DNA of 64,000 nt from Eutrophosalina sp902522775 (GTDB lineage: Bacteria > Bacteroidota > Bacteroidia > Flavobacteriales > Flavobacteriaceae). The notes beneath the pieces are model-generated. The model was not told where the DNA came from. It did no database searches and saw only the letters and a program-made list of their open reading frames with translations. Positions 1 through 8,617 of this stretch are shown piece after piece. The position numbers and the translations under genes are program-made. Positions within the stretch are counted from its first letter, which is position 1. Each line of letters starts with the position of its first letter. The stretch covers positions 122,496 through 186,495 of the forward strand of contig CABYWQ010000002.1 in NCBI GenBank assembly GCA_902522775.1, given 5' to 3'.

Positions 1-1282
1 TCGCTACTCTTTTTTGCATTTCAGGATTAGATCTTTGAACAGCATTTAGTTCAATTCCAGAAGCATACTCGCCTGTATCAGTTGAGGACACAGCAGCACC
101 TCCCATACCTATTCTATAATTATCACCTCCTAAAACAATTATTAAATCTCCATCATGAATTTTTTTCTTTTTAGAATGTTCTAATTTTCCATATCCTATT
201 CCACCTGCTAACATTATTACTTTATCAAATCCTAAAAGTTTATCACCCTCTTTATGTTCAAAGGTTAATAGTGAACCAGAAATCAACGGCTGGCCAAATT
301 TATTTCCAAAATCTGATGCTCCATTAGATGCTTTGATTAAGATATCAATTGGTTTTTGATAAAGCCATTTTCTTTCATCAAAACCAAACTTAGAATTATT
401 AAATCTTGGATATGGAGTCATGTATACTGCAGTTCCTGCAAGAGGAATTGATCCTTGTCCACCAGCTAATCTATCCCTTATTTCTCCTCCAGACCCTGTT
501 GCTGCACCACTAAAGGGTTCAACTGTAGTTGGGAAATTATGAGTTTCTGCTTTAATTGAGATTACTGATTCAAAGGTTGAGTCTTTATAAATTGATGGTT
601 TTTCTGGCAGAGTAGGTGAAAATTGCTGAACTTTTGGTCCTTGAACAAAAGCAACATTATCTTTGTACGCAGAAACTACACTGTTTTTGTTAAGTTTAGT
701 AGTTTGCTTAATCATTTGAAAAAGAGATTCATCTTTTTTAATATTGTTTACAATGAATGTTCCATTGAATATTTTGTGCCGACAATGCTCAGAGTTAACT
801 TGTGAAAAACCAAATACCTCAGAATCAGTTAAATTTCTGTTAATTTTTTTTGATAAATTTTCCAGATATACAATTTCCTCATCACTAAGTGCGAGACCTT
901 CCTTTTTATTGTATTCATTAATATTTATTATTTCTATAGAATCTTCAGGTTCAATATTAACTGTAAAAATATTTTGATCTAATTTTTGATACAGTTCATT
1001 TGTCATCTGATCAAAAGAATTTTTATTGTTAAAAAAAATAAATTCTTCAATTCTTTTAATACCAATTACACCCATGTTTTGAGTAATCTCAACAGCATTT
1101 GTGCTCCAGGGAGTTGTCATGTTAGACCTTGGGCCAACATATTTAGATTTAATTATTTTACTAGAAATATAACCTGACCCTGAAAAAAGCCATTCAAGTT
1201 TTTTACGGGTTTCGGGAGAAAGTGCTCCTTCAGATTCGACGGCATATACATGTGAGTTGTCTTTTGTAAAAAAAGATATCAT
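1..1282 (-). CDS. purL: Phosphoribosylformylglycinamidine synthase (partial, 3' end outside window)
   Basis: The frame is open from an ATG at 1282 down to the window edge, so only about the first 427 residues are present. The translation carries the FGAM synthase signature SQVNSEHCRHKIFNG near residue 165 and the ATP/substrate segment ETHNFPTTVEPFSGAATGSG. The enzyme makes FGAM from FGAR, glutamine and ATP in purine synthesis. The N-terminal layout fits the large single-chain PurL of about 1,200 residues that also carries a glutaminase domain, but that domain would lie outside the window, so the single-chain form is inferred. A TAnnTTTG box lies 10 bases upstream. The rRNA methyltransferase gene ends 70 bases upstream on the same strand. 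Confidence 0.95.
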   Translation of the reverse strand, partial: MISFFTKDNSHVYAVESEGALSPETRKKLEWLFSGSGYISSKIIKSKYVGPRSNMTTPWSTNAVEITQNMGVIGIKRIEEFIFFNNKNSFDQMTNELYQKLDQNIFTVNIEPEDSIEIININEYNKKEGLALSDEEIVYLENLSKKINRNLTDSEVFGFSQVNSEHCRHKIFNGTFIVNNIKKDESLFQMIKQTTKLNKNSVVSAYKDNVAFVQGPKVQQFSPTLPEKPSIYKDSTFESVISIKAETHNFPTTVEPFSGAATGSGGEIRDRLAGGQGSIPLAGTAVYMTPYPRFNNSKFGFDERKWLYQKPIDILIKASNGASDFGNKFGQPLISGSLLTFEHKEGDKLLGFDKVIMLAGGIGYGKLEHSKKKKIHDGDLIIVLGGDNYRIGMGGAAVSSTDTGEYASGIELNAVQRSNPEMQKRVA

Positions 1283-1292
1283 TTTCTACAAA

Positions 1293-1300
1293 CAAATTTA
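1293..1300 (-). promoter_or_regulatory. Probable -7 box of purL promoter
   Basis: Reads TAAATTTG on the minus strand, an exact match to the Bacteroidota -7 consensus TAnnTTTG, 10 bases before the purL ATG. No good TTTG -33 box is seen at 17-23 bases further upstream, so this is a half-supported promoter. Confidence 0.45.
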
Positions 1301-1352
1301 TATTAATTTGACAAGTAAATTTTGATAGAAGATTAAATATTGATAAAATTTA

Positions 1353-2564
1353 TTAACACTTCTTTTTAAGCTTTGCTAAATAAAATCCATCATAACCCGA
1401 ATCATGTGGACTTATTTTTTTTTCTTCAATAATTTTAAATTTTTTTCCAAATTCATTGTTCAAGAACAAAGCAATTTGTTTTTCATTTTCAGATGGGAAA
1501 ATTGAGCATGTAACATATAGCATTATACCATTATTACTTACAAGTTTACTGTAATTATTTAAAATTTTGATTTGATTATTCAATATTCTATTAAAATCCT
1601 TTCTATTTAACTTCCATTTTGAATCAGGATTTCGTCTTATAACTCCAAATCCTGAACAGGGAGCATCAATTAAAACTCTATCAAATTTTTCTCTATTCTT
1701 TTTTATAAACTTATTGTCAATAATCTTTGTGGTAATATTATGAATTCCATTTCTTTTAGCTCTTTTTTTTAGCTCTAGTAGTTTAAATTCATGAATATCT
1801 GTTGCAACTATATTCCCTTTGTTATTAAGTATACTCGCAATGTGAAGAGCTTTACCACCTGCACCAGCACATGCATCTAAAATTTTATGCTTTGTATTAA
1901 CATCCAAAAATTCAGCTACAAGCTGTGATGATGCATCTTGTAACTCAAAAAAACCTAATTTAAATTCAATGGTTTTAAAAATATTTACTCTTTTTATGAC
2001 TTTTAAGGCATTTTGGCGATTTGGAATTTCTTCGCAATAAATATTTTGGTTATATAGTTTTTTAATAAGATTTTTTTTTGTTGTTTTTAACGTATTGACT
2101 CTAAGAACTAAATCAGCTTTATTATTCATTGAGCTTATCTCTTTTTCCCATTTTTTTTCACCTAATTCCTCAATTGCTAATTCGTCGATCCAATCAGGAA
2201 TACTTTCTCTGTAAACTCTTTTCTTTTCAAGTAAATTTTTAGCCTTTTTTATTTCTTCTGTATTGAATACCCATAATTTTTCAAAATTTGTCTTAGTTTC
2301 TGTATTAAAGTAAATCCAGAGTGAAATAATTTTCCATATATTTTTTTTTGTATAGCTTAAATTTGAATTAGAAAGCTTATCATAAAGTCTCAAGTATCTA
2401 ATTATATCATAAGTTACTTCAGCTATAAAACTTCTGTCTCTTGAGCCCCACTTTTTATTTTTCTTGAATATCAGCTCTATTGATTTATGAGCATAATATT
2501 CATTATTTAATATATTATTTAAACAATCAAAGAGACCATTTAGTAAATTGTGGTGGAGTTTCAA
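1353..2564 (-). CDS. rsmB: RsmB-type 16S rRNA (cytosine-C5) methyltransferase
   Basis: This 403-residue protein has an N-terminal helical NusB/RsmB-like region (about 1-140) and a C-terminal Rossmann methyltransferase domain. The SAM-binding segment is DACAGAGGKALHIA. The two catalytic cysteines of the m5C methyltransferase family lie in DAPCSGFG and VTCSIFPSE. By homology it methylates a cytosine in 16S rRNA (C967 in E. coli), though the exact target is inferred. The start is TTG, because a TAA lies immediately upstream in frame and no ATG occurs nearby. It ends a minus-strand run of closely spaced genes, 26 bases after the periplasmic protein gene. Confidence 0.88.
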   Translation of the reverse strand: MKLHHNLLNGLFDCLNNILNNEYYAHKSIELIFKKNKKWGSRDRSFIAEVTYDIIRYLRLYDKLSNSNLSYTKKNIWKIISLWIYFNTETKTNFEKLWVFNTEEIKKAKNLLEKKRVYRESIPDWIDELAIEELGEKKWEKEISSMNNKADLVLRVNTLKTTKKNLIKKLYNQNIYCEEIPNRQNALKVIKRVNIFKTIEFKLGFFELQDASSQLVAEFLDVNTKHKILDACAGAGGKALHIASILNNKGNIVATDIHEFKLLELKKRAKRNGIHNITTKIIDNKFIKKNREKFDRVLIDAPCSGFGVIRRNPDSKWKLNRKDFNRILNNQIKILNNYSKLVSNNGIMLYVTCSIFPSENEKQIALFLNNEFGKKFKIIEEKKISPHDSGYDGFYLAKLKKKC

Positions 2565-2590
2565 TTAGAGATAATTTTCTTAAAAATAAA

Positions 2591-3025
2591 CTATTTATTA
2601 TTTCCTCTAATCTTATTTATCATTGTAATTCTAAAATCTTCTTCAATTCTTGGGAGTCTCAAAACTTTGTTAACAGATATTATTTTTGATAGTTCTTGCA
2701 TCATGCCTTCTCTTATATCAAGTTCATCTCTTTTAATATCATACATTTTTTTAATTAGAGAATTACACTCATCAGAATCAGCCGAGTCATTTTTATAAAG
2801 ATCTCTTTTTATTTTTCTGTATGACACCATCTTATCGAAGATTTTCTCTTGAGTTTCAAAATAAATTGAGGTGAATTGCTCTTCACTTTCGGAGTCTAAA
2901 TTTAATTTTTCTAGAATGAATAGTTTTTGAGCTGCTCTATATTGTTCTTTTGACATTCTCTCTCTTTCTTGTGAGAAAGAAAACATAAATAGGAAAAAAA
3001 ATAAAAAAGTGATAAAATTTTTCAT
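2591..3025 (-). CDS. Small periplasmic protein, CpxP/Spy-like sensor partner
   Basis: This 144-residue protein has a clear signal peptide (MKNFITFLFFFLFMFSFSQ, cleavage after about residue 19) followed by a short, charged, all-helical mature domain rich in Glu, Lys and Arg. It follows the ECF sigma factor and the probable anti-sigma gene in the same order as flavobacterial loci whose third gene is often described as a sensor of ECF sigma factor. Helical periplasmic proteins of the CpxP/Spy/CnrX type commonly feed envelope stress signals to such systems. I saw no metal-binding His or Cys cluster, so the signal is unknown. The assignment rests mainly on context and overall fold character. Confidence 0.6.
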   Translation of the reverse strand: MKNFITFLFFFLFMFSFSQERERMSKEQYRAAQKLFILEKLNLDSESEEQFTSIYFETQEKIFDKMVSYRKIKRDLYKNDSADSDECNSLIKKMYDIKRDELDIREGMMQELSKIISVNKVLRLPRIEEDFRITMINKIRGNNK

Positions 3026-3029
3026 AGTA

Positions 3030-3446
3030 TTATTCTAAAATTAATAAATCATCTTGATAGGTCATTGTTGAAATTAAATAATCATAACTTTTTGAATTAT
3101 CAATCATATCATTAACACTTATATCATCAGAGTACAATGAATTATATATATCATAATCACTAAATATCAATAGATTCTCATCAAATGAATCTGGCTGATC
3201 TGATTTGATAAACATATTGTATGATAAAAAGAGAAAAATTAAAGATGCAGCTATAGTGCTGATTGCACGAATTTTAAAAACACTTTTATTTTTACTATTT
3301 ATTTTAGATAAAGTTAATTTATTAAAATAGCCCTCAGGAACATTAAAGTTTTCCTTAATGCCAGAATTTAAATAGATTTTTTTATTAAAATCACTAAAAT
3401 AATTTTCTGGTAACCTAAAATTTTCTTTTTTATTTAGTTTTTTCAT
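3030..3446 (-). CDS. Probable membrane anti-sigma factor
   Basis: This 138-residue protein has one predicted membrane helix at about residues 60-82 (IRAISTIAASLIFLFLSYNM). Before it come two copies of a short motif, NFRLPENYFSDF and NFNVPEGYFNKL. This PEGYF-type motif before a single membrane helix is common in Bacteroidota proteins encoded next to ECF sigma factors. It lies 23 bases downstream of the sigma gene and 4 bases upstream of the periplasmic protein gene, so all three are probably co-transcribed. No zinc-finger HxxxCxxC anti-sigma motif is visible, so inhibition of the sigma factor is inferred from position. Confidence 0.6.
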   Translation of the reverse strand: MKKLNKKENFRLPENYFSDFNKKIYLNSGIKENFNVPEGYFNKLTLSKINSKNKSVFKIRAISTIAASLIFLFLSYNMFIKSDQPDSFDENLLIFSDYDIYNSLYSDDISVNDMIDNSKSYDYLISTMTYQDDLLILE

Positions 3447-3469
3447 TTAATATATTGACAATGATTTTA

Positions 3470-4048
3470 TTAAAAGGTTTGATTTGATTTCAATTCTTTT
3501 ATAATTTTTTGCTTAGCAAGATGAAATGATGCTTTCAGAGCGCCAGTTGTTACACCAAGAATTTCAGATATTTCTCTAAATTTCAATTCTTGAAAATATT
3601 TCATTTGAAAAATAATTTTCTGTTGCTTAGGTAATCTTGATATTATTCCCTGTAATTTTAATTCAACCTCATCACCATCAAAATAAGGGTCTTCTCTTAA
3701 GTTATTAACCATAGTGTTCATCATGATTTCAGATGAATAAAAATATTTTTTTTCTTTTAGTTTTAAAAAGTTTATAGATTCATTATATGCAATTCTGTAA
3801 ATCCAAGTACTAAGTTTACTTTTTCCTTTAAAACCTTTGATTCCACGAAATACTTTAATGAAAACATTTTGAAGAATGTCATCAGTATCATCATGATTTA
3901 AAACAATTCTTCTTATTTGAAAATATACTTTTTCTTTATACTTATTGAGTAAAATTTCAAAAGCTTTATTTTTTTTAAAAGGATCTTTTAGGTCTTTAAT
4001 TAATTTGCTTTCAAAATCTTTCAAGGAAATAGTTTTTGATTTTGACAT
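3470..4048 (-). CDS. ECF-type RNA polymerase sigma factor
   Basis: This 192-residue protein has the two domains of an ECF sigma factor. Sigma-2 (about residues 30-100) includes DDTDDILQNVFIKVFRGIKGF and STWIYRIAYNESINFL. Sigma-4 (about 125-185) includes LPKQQKIIFQMKYFQELKF and the helix-turn-helix FREISEILGVTTGALKASF. It would direct RNA polymerase to a small regulon. The anti-sigma-like and periplasmic genes follow it, suggesting control by an envelope signal. It starts 17 bases after the ABC exporter gene, so it may also be transcribed from promoters further upstream. Confidence 0.93.
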   Translation of the reverse strand: MSKSKTISLKDFESKLIKDLKDPFKKNKAFEILLNKYKEKVYFQIRRIVLNHDDTDDILQNVFIKVFRGIKGFKGKSKLSTWIYRIAYNESINFLKLKEKKYFYSSEIMMNTMVNNLREDPYFDGDEVELKLQGIISRLPKQQKIIFQMKYFQELKFREISEILGVTTGALKASFHLAKQKIIKELKSNQTF

Positions 4049-4065
4049 AACAAAATTGGTTTAGT

Positions 4066-5880
4066 TTAATTAAATGACTGTAATTTAATAAGCTTGGAAT
4101 AATATCCATTTTTACTAATTAGTTCATCATGATTTCCAGTCTCCACAATTTTACCGCTATCTAAAACGATGATTTTATCAGAATTTTTGATTGTTGATAA
4201 TCGGTGAGCTATAACAATTGAAGTTTTATTCTTCATCAATTTCTCTAAAGCGTCTTGAACTAACTTTTCAGACTCTGAGTCTAGTGATGATGTTGCTTCA
4301 TCTAAAATAAGTATTGGTGAATTTGATATAACAGCTCTTGAAATGGCAATTCTTTGCTTTTGACCACCTGAAAGATTAGATCCATTATCTCCAACATTAT
4401 ATTTATATTTTTCTTCATATTTATTAATAAATTCATAAGCATTTGCAATTTTTGAAGCTTCTATTAATTTATGATGATCTTGATTACCTAAAAGAATATT
4501 CTCTTCAATTGATGCGTTAAAAAGAATAGATTCTTGAGTAACAATACTAATTAGATTTCTTAATTTTCTTAGAGATAAGCTTTTTATGCTTTTACCATCT
4601 ATCAAAATATCTCCATTGTTAAGTTCATAAAATCTAGGGATTAAATTAATTAGTGTAGATTTTCCACTCCCTGATGCACCAACAACCGCAACCATTTCAC
4701 CTTTTTTTACTTTAAAGTTTATTTTATTTAAAATATAATTCTCATCATATTTAAAATCAACATTTTGAAATTCAATCTCTTTTTTGAATTCTTCCACATC
4801 AAAATCTTTATCACTTTCTTGAAATTCACTCTGCATGTCAATAATTTCAAATACTCTTTCTGCTGCAGCATTACCTTTTTTTAGAGAATAAAAAGCTTTA
4901 CTTAAAGATTTAGCTGGAGTTAAAACACCATAAGCCAATCCCATATAAGTAATAAAAGCAGCAGGTTTTAATTCCATCTCAATCAGTACCAATTTTCCGC
5001 CATACCACAAAAGAACTCCAATGACTAAAATACCCAGAAATTCACTTAAAGGAGCTGCAATATTTTGTTTATTTATTAATTTATTTGAAAAATTTAAATA
5101 CTTGGTATTAGTTTTATCGAATTTATTAACAAAGAAATTCTCAGATAAAAAAGTCTTGATTATTTTTATTCCATTAATTGTCTCTTCAGTAATTGACATT
5201 AGTTCTGCTTGTTCTTTTTGAACAACTAAAGATTTTCTCTTTAAGCTTTTACCTATGTAAGAAATAATAAATCCAGAAACTGGAATAAAAAACAAAACAA
5301 AAAATGTAAGCTTTGAACTAATAATAAACATTGCGCTTAGAGTAAATAAAATAGTTAGTGGATCTCTTATTAAAATCTCAATAATTGATAAAAATGAATT
5401 TTGTAACTCAATAACATCAGATGACATTCTTGCAATTAAATCTCCTTTTTTATTTTTTGAAAAATACTCTATGGGTAATACTATTATTTTGTTGTAAATA
5501 CTTTCTTTCAAGTCTTTTATAACTCTGTTTCTAATGATAGTTGAAAAAAATAAAGCAAAATAGCTTGCTACATTTTTTAAGAAGAACAATATTATGACAA
5601 TTCCAACTACAAAAAGAATAGCTTTTTGATTATCATTGCCTGAGTAAGAACTAACCTGAAAATTAAGCCAGTTTTCAATAAAATTTCCAAGATTTTCTGA
5701 TTTTTCTAGTAAAGGTTTAACCGTGAGTTTTTTTGAACCATTGAATAATACTTCAAGCATTGGCATTAATGATAAAAATGCAATAGCGCTAAAGAAAGCA
5801 TACAAAATACTAAAGAATATATTAAGAATAAATTCTTTTTTGTAACCTAAAACATGTCTTAAGACTCTTTTAAAATACAT
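4066..5880 (-). CDS. ABC exporter, MsbA/lipid-multidrug type (fused permease and ATPase)
   Basis: This 604-residue half-transporter has six predicted membrane helices in the first 330 residues and a C-terminal ATPase domain. Walker A is GASGSGKST at about residue 400, the signature is LSGGQKQRIAISRA and Walker B is ILILDEATSSLDSESE, with the switch histidine in IVIAHRLSTI. It should work as a homodimer in the inner membrane. The family includes MsbA (lipid A flipping) and multidrug exporters. The neighbouring phosphohexomutase and polyprenyl-type glycosyltransferase genes favour an envelope lipid or glycan role, but the substrate cannot be read from sequence. It starts 1 base after the mutase gene. 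Confidence 0.9.
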   Translation of the reverse strand: MYFKRVLRHVLGYKKEFILNIFFSILYAFFSAIAFLSLMPMLEVLFNGSKKLTVKPLLEKSENLGNFIENWLNFQVSSYSGNDNQKAILFVVGIVIILFFLKNVASYFALFFSTIIRNRVIKDLKESIYNKIIVLPIEYFSKNKKGDLIARMSSDVIELQNSFLSIIEILIRDPLTILFTLSAMFIISSKLTFFVLFFIPVSGFIISYIGKSLKRKSLVVQKEQAELMSITEETINGIKIIKTFLSENFFVNKFDKTNTKYLNFSNKLINKQNIAAPLSEFLGILVIGVLLWYGGKLVLIEMELKPAAFITYMGLAYGVLTPAKSLSKAFYSLKKGNAAAERVFEIIDMQSEFQESDKDFDVEEFKKEIEFQNVDFKYDENYILNKINFKVKKGEMVAVVGASGSGKSTLINLIPRFYELNNGDILIDGKSIKSLSLRKLRNLISIVTQESILFNASIEENILLGNQDHHKLIEASKIANAYEFINKYEEKYKYNVGDNGSNLSGGQKQRIAISRAVISNSPILILDEATSSLDSESEKLVQDALEKLMKNKTSIVIAHRLSTIKNSDKIIVLDSGKIVETGNHDELISKNGYYSKLIKLQSFN

Positions 5881-5881
5881 T

Positions 5882-7579
5882 TTAATATTTAGTAAAATTT
5901 TCTATTAGTTTGTCTAATTTATTATCTAATTCAATATTTTTAAATTCAAATTCATTTTTGCTCCCTAATTTTGTATTTACACTAAAGTAATACTTTATTT
6001 TAGGTTCTGTTCCACTAGGTCTGACAGCAACTCTATATCCTTTATTCGATTCAAAAATTATCATATCAGTTTTTGGTAATTTAATTTCAGACTTTAATCC
6101 AGTTATTACATTAATTTTAGTTGAGGACGAATAGTCTTCTATAAATTTTATATCATCATCTAATAATTTTTTTGGTGGATTCACCTTAAATTCATTAATG
6201 ATTTTATTTATTTCATCAGCTCCTTTTTTACCTTCTTTTTTTAGTGTGAAAAGCCTTTCTTTATAAAAACCATATTTAATATAGCATTCTATTAGTCTAC
6301 TATAAAAACCACTGTTTTGAGATTTTAATTCTGAACAAATTTCACATGCTAATAAAGATGAAGTAATTGCATCTTTATCTCGAACAAAATCTCCAATTAA
6401 ATATCCAAAACTTTCTTCACCACCACCAATAAATTTCATTTCCGGATAGTCATTAATCATTTTTCCAATCCACTTAAATCCTGTAAGGGATTTAAAAAAT
6501 TTAATATCATTCAATTCAGATATTTTATCCATCATTGGAGTTGAAACTACGGTAGATGCAATAAATTTATCATTTAGTTTATTTTCTTTACTCAATAAAT
6601 AATCTGTCATAACAACCATAGCTTGGTTACCGTTAATTAAAACATATTCATTATTGTTATTTTTTACAGCTATACCAAACCTGTCGGCATCTGGATCTGT
6701 CCCAATAATTATATCGGAATCATATTTTTTACCTAGAATAATAGCTTGTTCTAAAGCATTTATATCTTCAGGATTTGATGAGTTTACATTCGTAAAATTA
6801 CCATCAGGAATCATTTGATTTTCAACTAATTTAACATTAGAGTATCCAGAGGATTTAAGTATCTCTGGAATTAGTTTAAATGATGTTCCGTGAAGTGCAG
6901 TAAAAACAACTTTTAATTTTGATCTATCAGAATTTCCAATTCTAGCTGTTTTTATACTTAATTTTTTAAATTCTTCTTCAGTATTTTTATCAAGAATTTT
7001 GATTAAATCATTTTTTGGAGAAAATTTAATACTTGAGTAATCAGTCATATTAATTTTTTCAATTATTTCTTTGTCCATCGGAGGAACTATTTGACCTCCA
7101 TCTTCCCAATAGACTTTGTAACCATTGTATTCAGGTGGGTTGTGGGATGCTGTTAATACAATTCCACAAATACAATCTAATTGACGAACAGCATATGAAA
7201 TTAGTGGTGTAGGTTTTAAAGAATCAAAAATAAATACTTTAATATTGTTTGCTGAAAAAATGTTTGCAACTTCAAAGGATAGCCCTCTACTGTTATTTCG
7301 ACAATCATGGCCTACAACAACCGAACTTTTTTCTTTTTTTAAATTGATAATATCTGAGATCGCTTGTGTGTTTTTACCAAAAGTGTATTTATTAACTCTG
7401 TTTGGACCTACGCCCATGACCCCTCTCATTCCACCTGTTCCAAACTCTAAGTCTTTATAAAAAGAATCTTTGAAATTTTCAATATTATTTAATTTAAGTT
7501 TTACAGCTTCTTTTTGCGTTTCTCTGTCAAATGGACTTTCTGACCAGACTTTAAAATTCTGATTAATTTTTTCACTCAT
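5882..7579 (-). CDS. Phospho-sugar mutase (phosphoglucomutase/phosphomannomutase family)
   Basis: This 565-residue protein of the alpha-D-phosphohexomutase superfamily has the phosphoserine loop TASHNPPEYNGYK with Ser145, the metal loop GTDPDADRFGI, the sugar-binding loop GGGEESFGY and the phosphate-binding segment RPSGTEPKIKYY near the C terminus. Length and motifs match the PgcA-like group that interconverts glucose-1-phosphate and glucose-6-phosphate; mannose activity is also possible. It overlaps the upstream glycosyltransferase gene by 8 bases, so the two are probably translationally coupled, which fits supply of sugar phosphates to glycan synthesis. Confidence 0.9.
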   Translation of the reverse strand: MSEKINQNFKVWSESPFDRETQKEAVKLKLNNIENFKDSFYKDLEFGTGGMRGVMGVGPNRVNKYTFGKNTQAISDIINLKKEKSSVVVGHDCRNNSRGLSFEVANIFSANNIKVFIFDSLKPTPLISYAVRQLDCICGIVLTASHNPPEYNGYKVYWEDGGQIVPPMDKEIIEKINMTDYSSIKFSPKNDLIKILDKNTEEEFKKLSIKTARIGNSDRSKLKVVFTALHGTSFKLIPEILKSSGYSNVKLVENQMIPDGNFTNVNSSNPEDINALEQAIILGKKYDSDIIIGTDPDADRFGIAVKNNNNEYVLINGNQAMVVMTDYLLSKENKLNDKFIASTVVSTPMMDKISELNDIKFFKSLTGFKWIGKMINDYPEMKFIGGGEESFGYLIGDFVRDKDAITSSLLACEICSELKSQNSGFYSRLIECYIKYGFYKERLFTLKKEGKKGADEINKIINEFKVNPPKKLLDDDIKFIEDYSSSTKINVITGLKSEIKLPKTDMIIFESNKGYRVAVRPSGTEPKIKYYFSVNTKLGSKNEFEFKNIELDNKLDKLIENFTKY

Positions 7580-8525
7580 CTAAATTTATCTTTTCTTTTA
7601 TTTTATAATTGTCAAGTTTTTTATTTCTCAGTATGATTTCGCCTAAAAAGCCGGCCAGAAAAAATTGAGATCCAATGATCATTGAAGTAAGTGCAATGTA
7701 AAATTCTGGTCTTTCTGTAATTAATCTTGAAGATGTATTTATAAAGAGTTTATCAATTCCCAGGTAGATTGAGAATATCAACCCTGTAACTAAAATAAAC
7801 GTTCCAAATAGTCCAAAGAAATGCATAGGTCTTTTTCCAAATCTTTCAATGAAAGAAAGGGTTATTAAATCAAGAAATCCTTTTACAAATCTATCAGCTC
7901 CATATTTTGTTTTACCATGTTTTCTTGGATGGTGAAGAACTATTTTTTCACCTATTTTATTAAAACCTGAATTTTTAGCTAAAACTGGTATGTATCTGTG
8001 CATCCCGCTAGTTAATTTAATTTCTTTTATTACATCTCGCTTATATGCCTTAATTCCACAGTTAAAATCATTTAACTTAATACCTGAAGATATCCTAGCG
8101 GCCCAGTTGAATAGCTTGGATGGTAAATTTTTAAATATTATAGAATCATGTCTTTTTTTCTTCCATCCTGAAACTATATGGTAATCTTCATTTATTAATA
8201 CATTGTAGAGTTGCAAAATCTCATTTGGGTCATCTTGTAAATCTGCATCCATAGTTACAACTGCTTCACCTCTCGTTGATTTAAATCCAGCAGAAAGTGC
8301 CATAGATTTACCATAGTTTGTTAAAAATCTAATAGCTCTAGTATTATGAGCTTTTTTTGTAACATCTTTTATAATATTCCAAGAATTGTCTGAACTTCCA
8401 TCATCAATAAATATAATTTCATAATTCAATGATGAATTTGAAAGAGAAGAAACTATTTTTGAATGTAATTCGTCAATAGATTCATCTTCATTATAAAGCG
8501 GTATAACTATCGATAAATCCATCAT
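7572..8525 (-). CDS. Family 2 glycosyltransferase with two C-terminal membrane helices (GtrB/DPM1-like)
   Basis: This 317-residue protein begins with a GT-A fold: LSIVIPLYNEDESIDEL, then IIFIDDGSSDNSW, and the catalytic DxD region TMDADLQDD at residues 91-99. Two hydrophobic helices lie at about 230-255 and 272-298. This architecture is that of polyprenyl-phosphate glucosyl or mannosyl transferases (GtrB, DPM1, ArnC groups), which move a sugar from a nucleotide donor to a lipid carrier at the inner membrane. The actual sugar is unknown. It is the first gene of the long minus-strand run, and the next gene, a sugar mutase, overlaps it by 8 bases. Confidence 0.85.
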   Translation of the reverse strand: MMDLSIVIPLYNEDESIDELHSKIVSSLSNSSLNYEIIFIDDGSSDNSWNIIKDVTKKAHNTRAIRFLTNYGKSMALSAGFKSTRGEAVVTMDADLQDDPNEILQLYNVLINEDYHIVSGWKKKRHDSIIFKNLPSKLFNWAARISSGIKLNDFNCGIKAYKRDVIKEIKLTSGMHRYIPVLAKNSGFNKIGEKIVLHHPRKHGKTKYGADRFVKGFLDLITLSFIERFGKRPMHFFGLFGTFILVTGLIFSIYLGIDKLFINTSSRLITERPEFYIALTSMIIGSQFFLAGFLGEIILRNKKLDNYKIKEKINLDE

Positions 8526-8570
8526 TTAATTTTGGTAAAGTTAGCAAGATAATATCTATTAGTTTTAATT

Positions 8571-8601
8571 ATTGCATAATTATAAAAAAAAGCTAAATTT
8601 G
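8571..8601 (+). promoter_or_regulatory. Promoter of rpmE2 (ATTG-N19-TAAATTTG)
   Basis: ATTG at 8571-8574 is followed by exactly 19 bases and TAAATTTG at 8594-8601, matching the Bacteroidota -33/-7 consensus with one mismatch in the -33 box. The ATG lies 16 bases after the -7 box, so the 5' leader would be about ten bases. Confidence 0.7.
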
Positions 8602-8617
8602 CATCCGTCATTATAAA

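Noticed and set aside
623..1177. Three short plus-strand open frames at the left end
   Set aside because: They lie wholly antisense to purL, whose minus-strand translation carries clear family motifs. Low-complexity AT-rich shadows.
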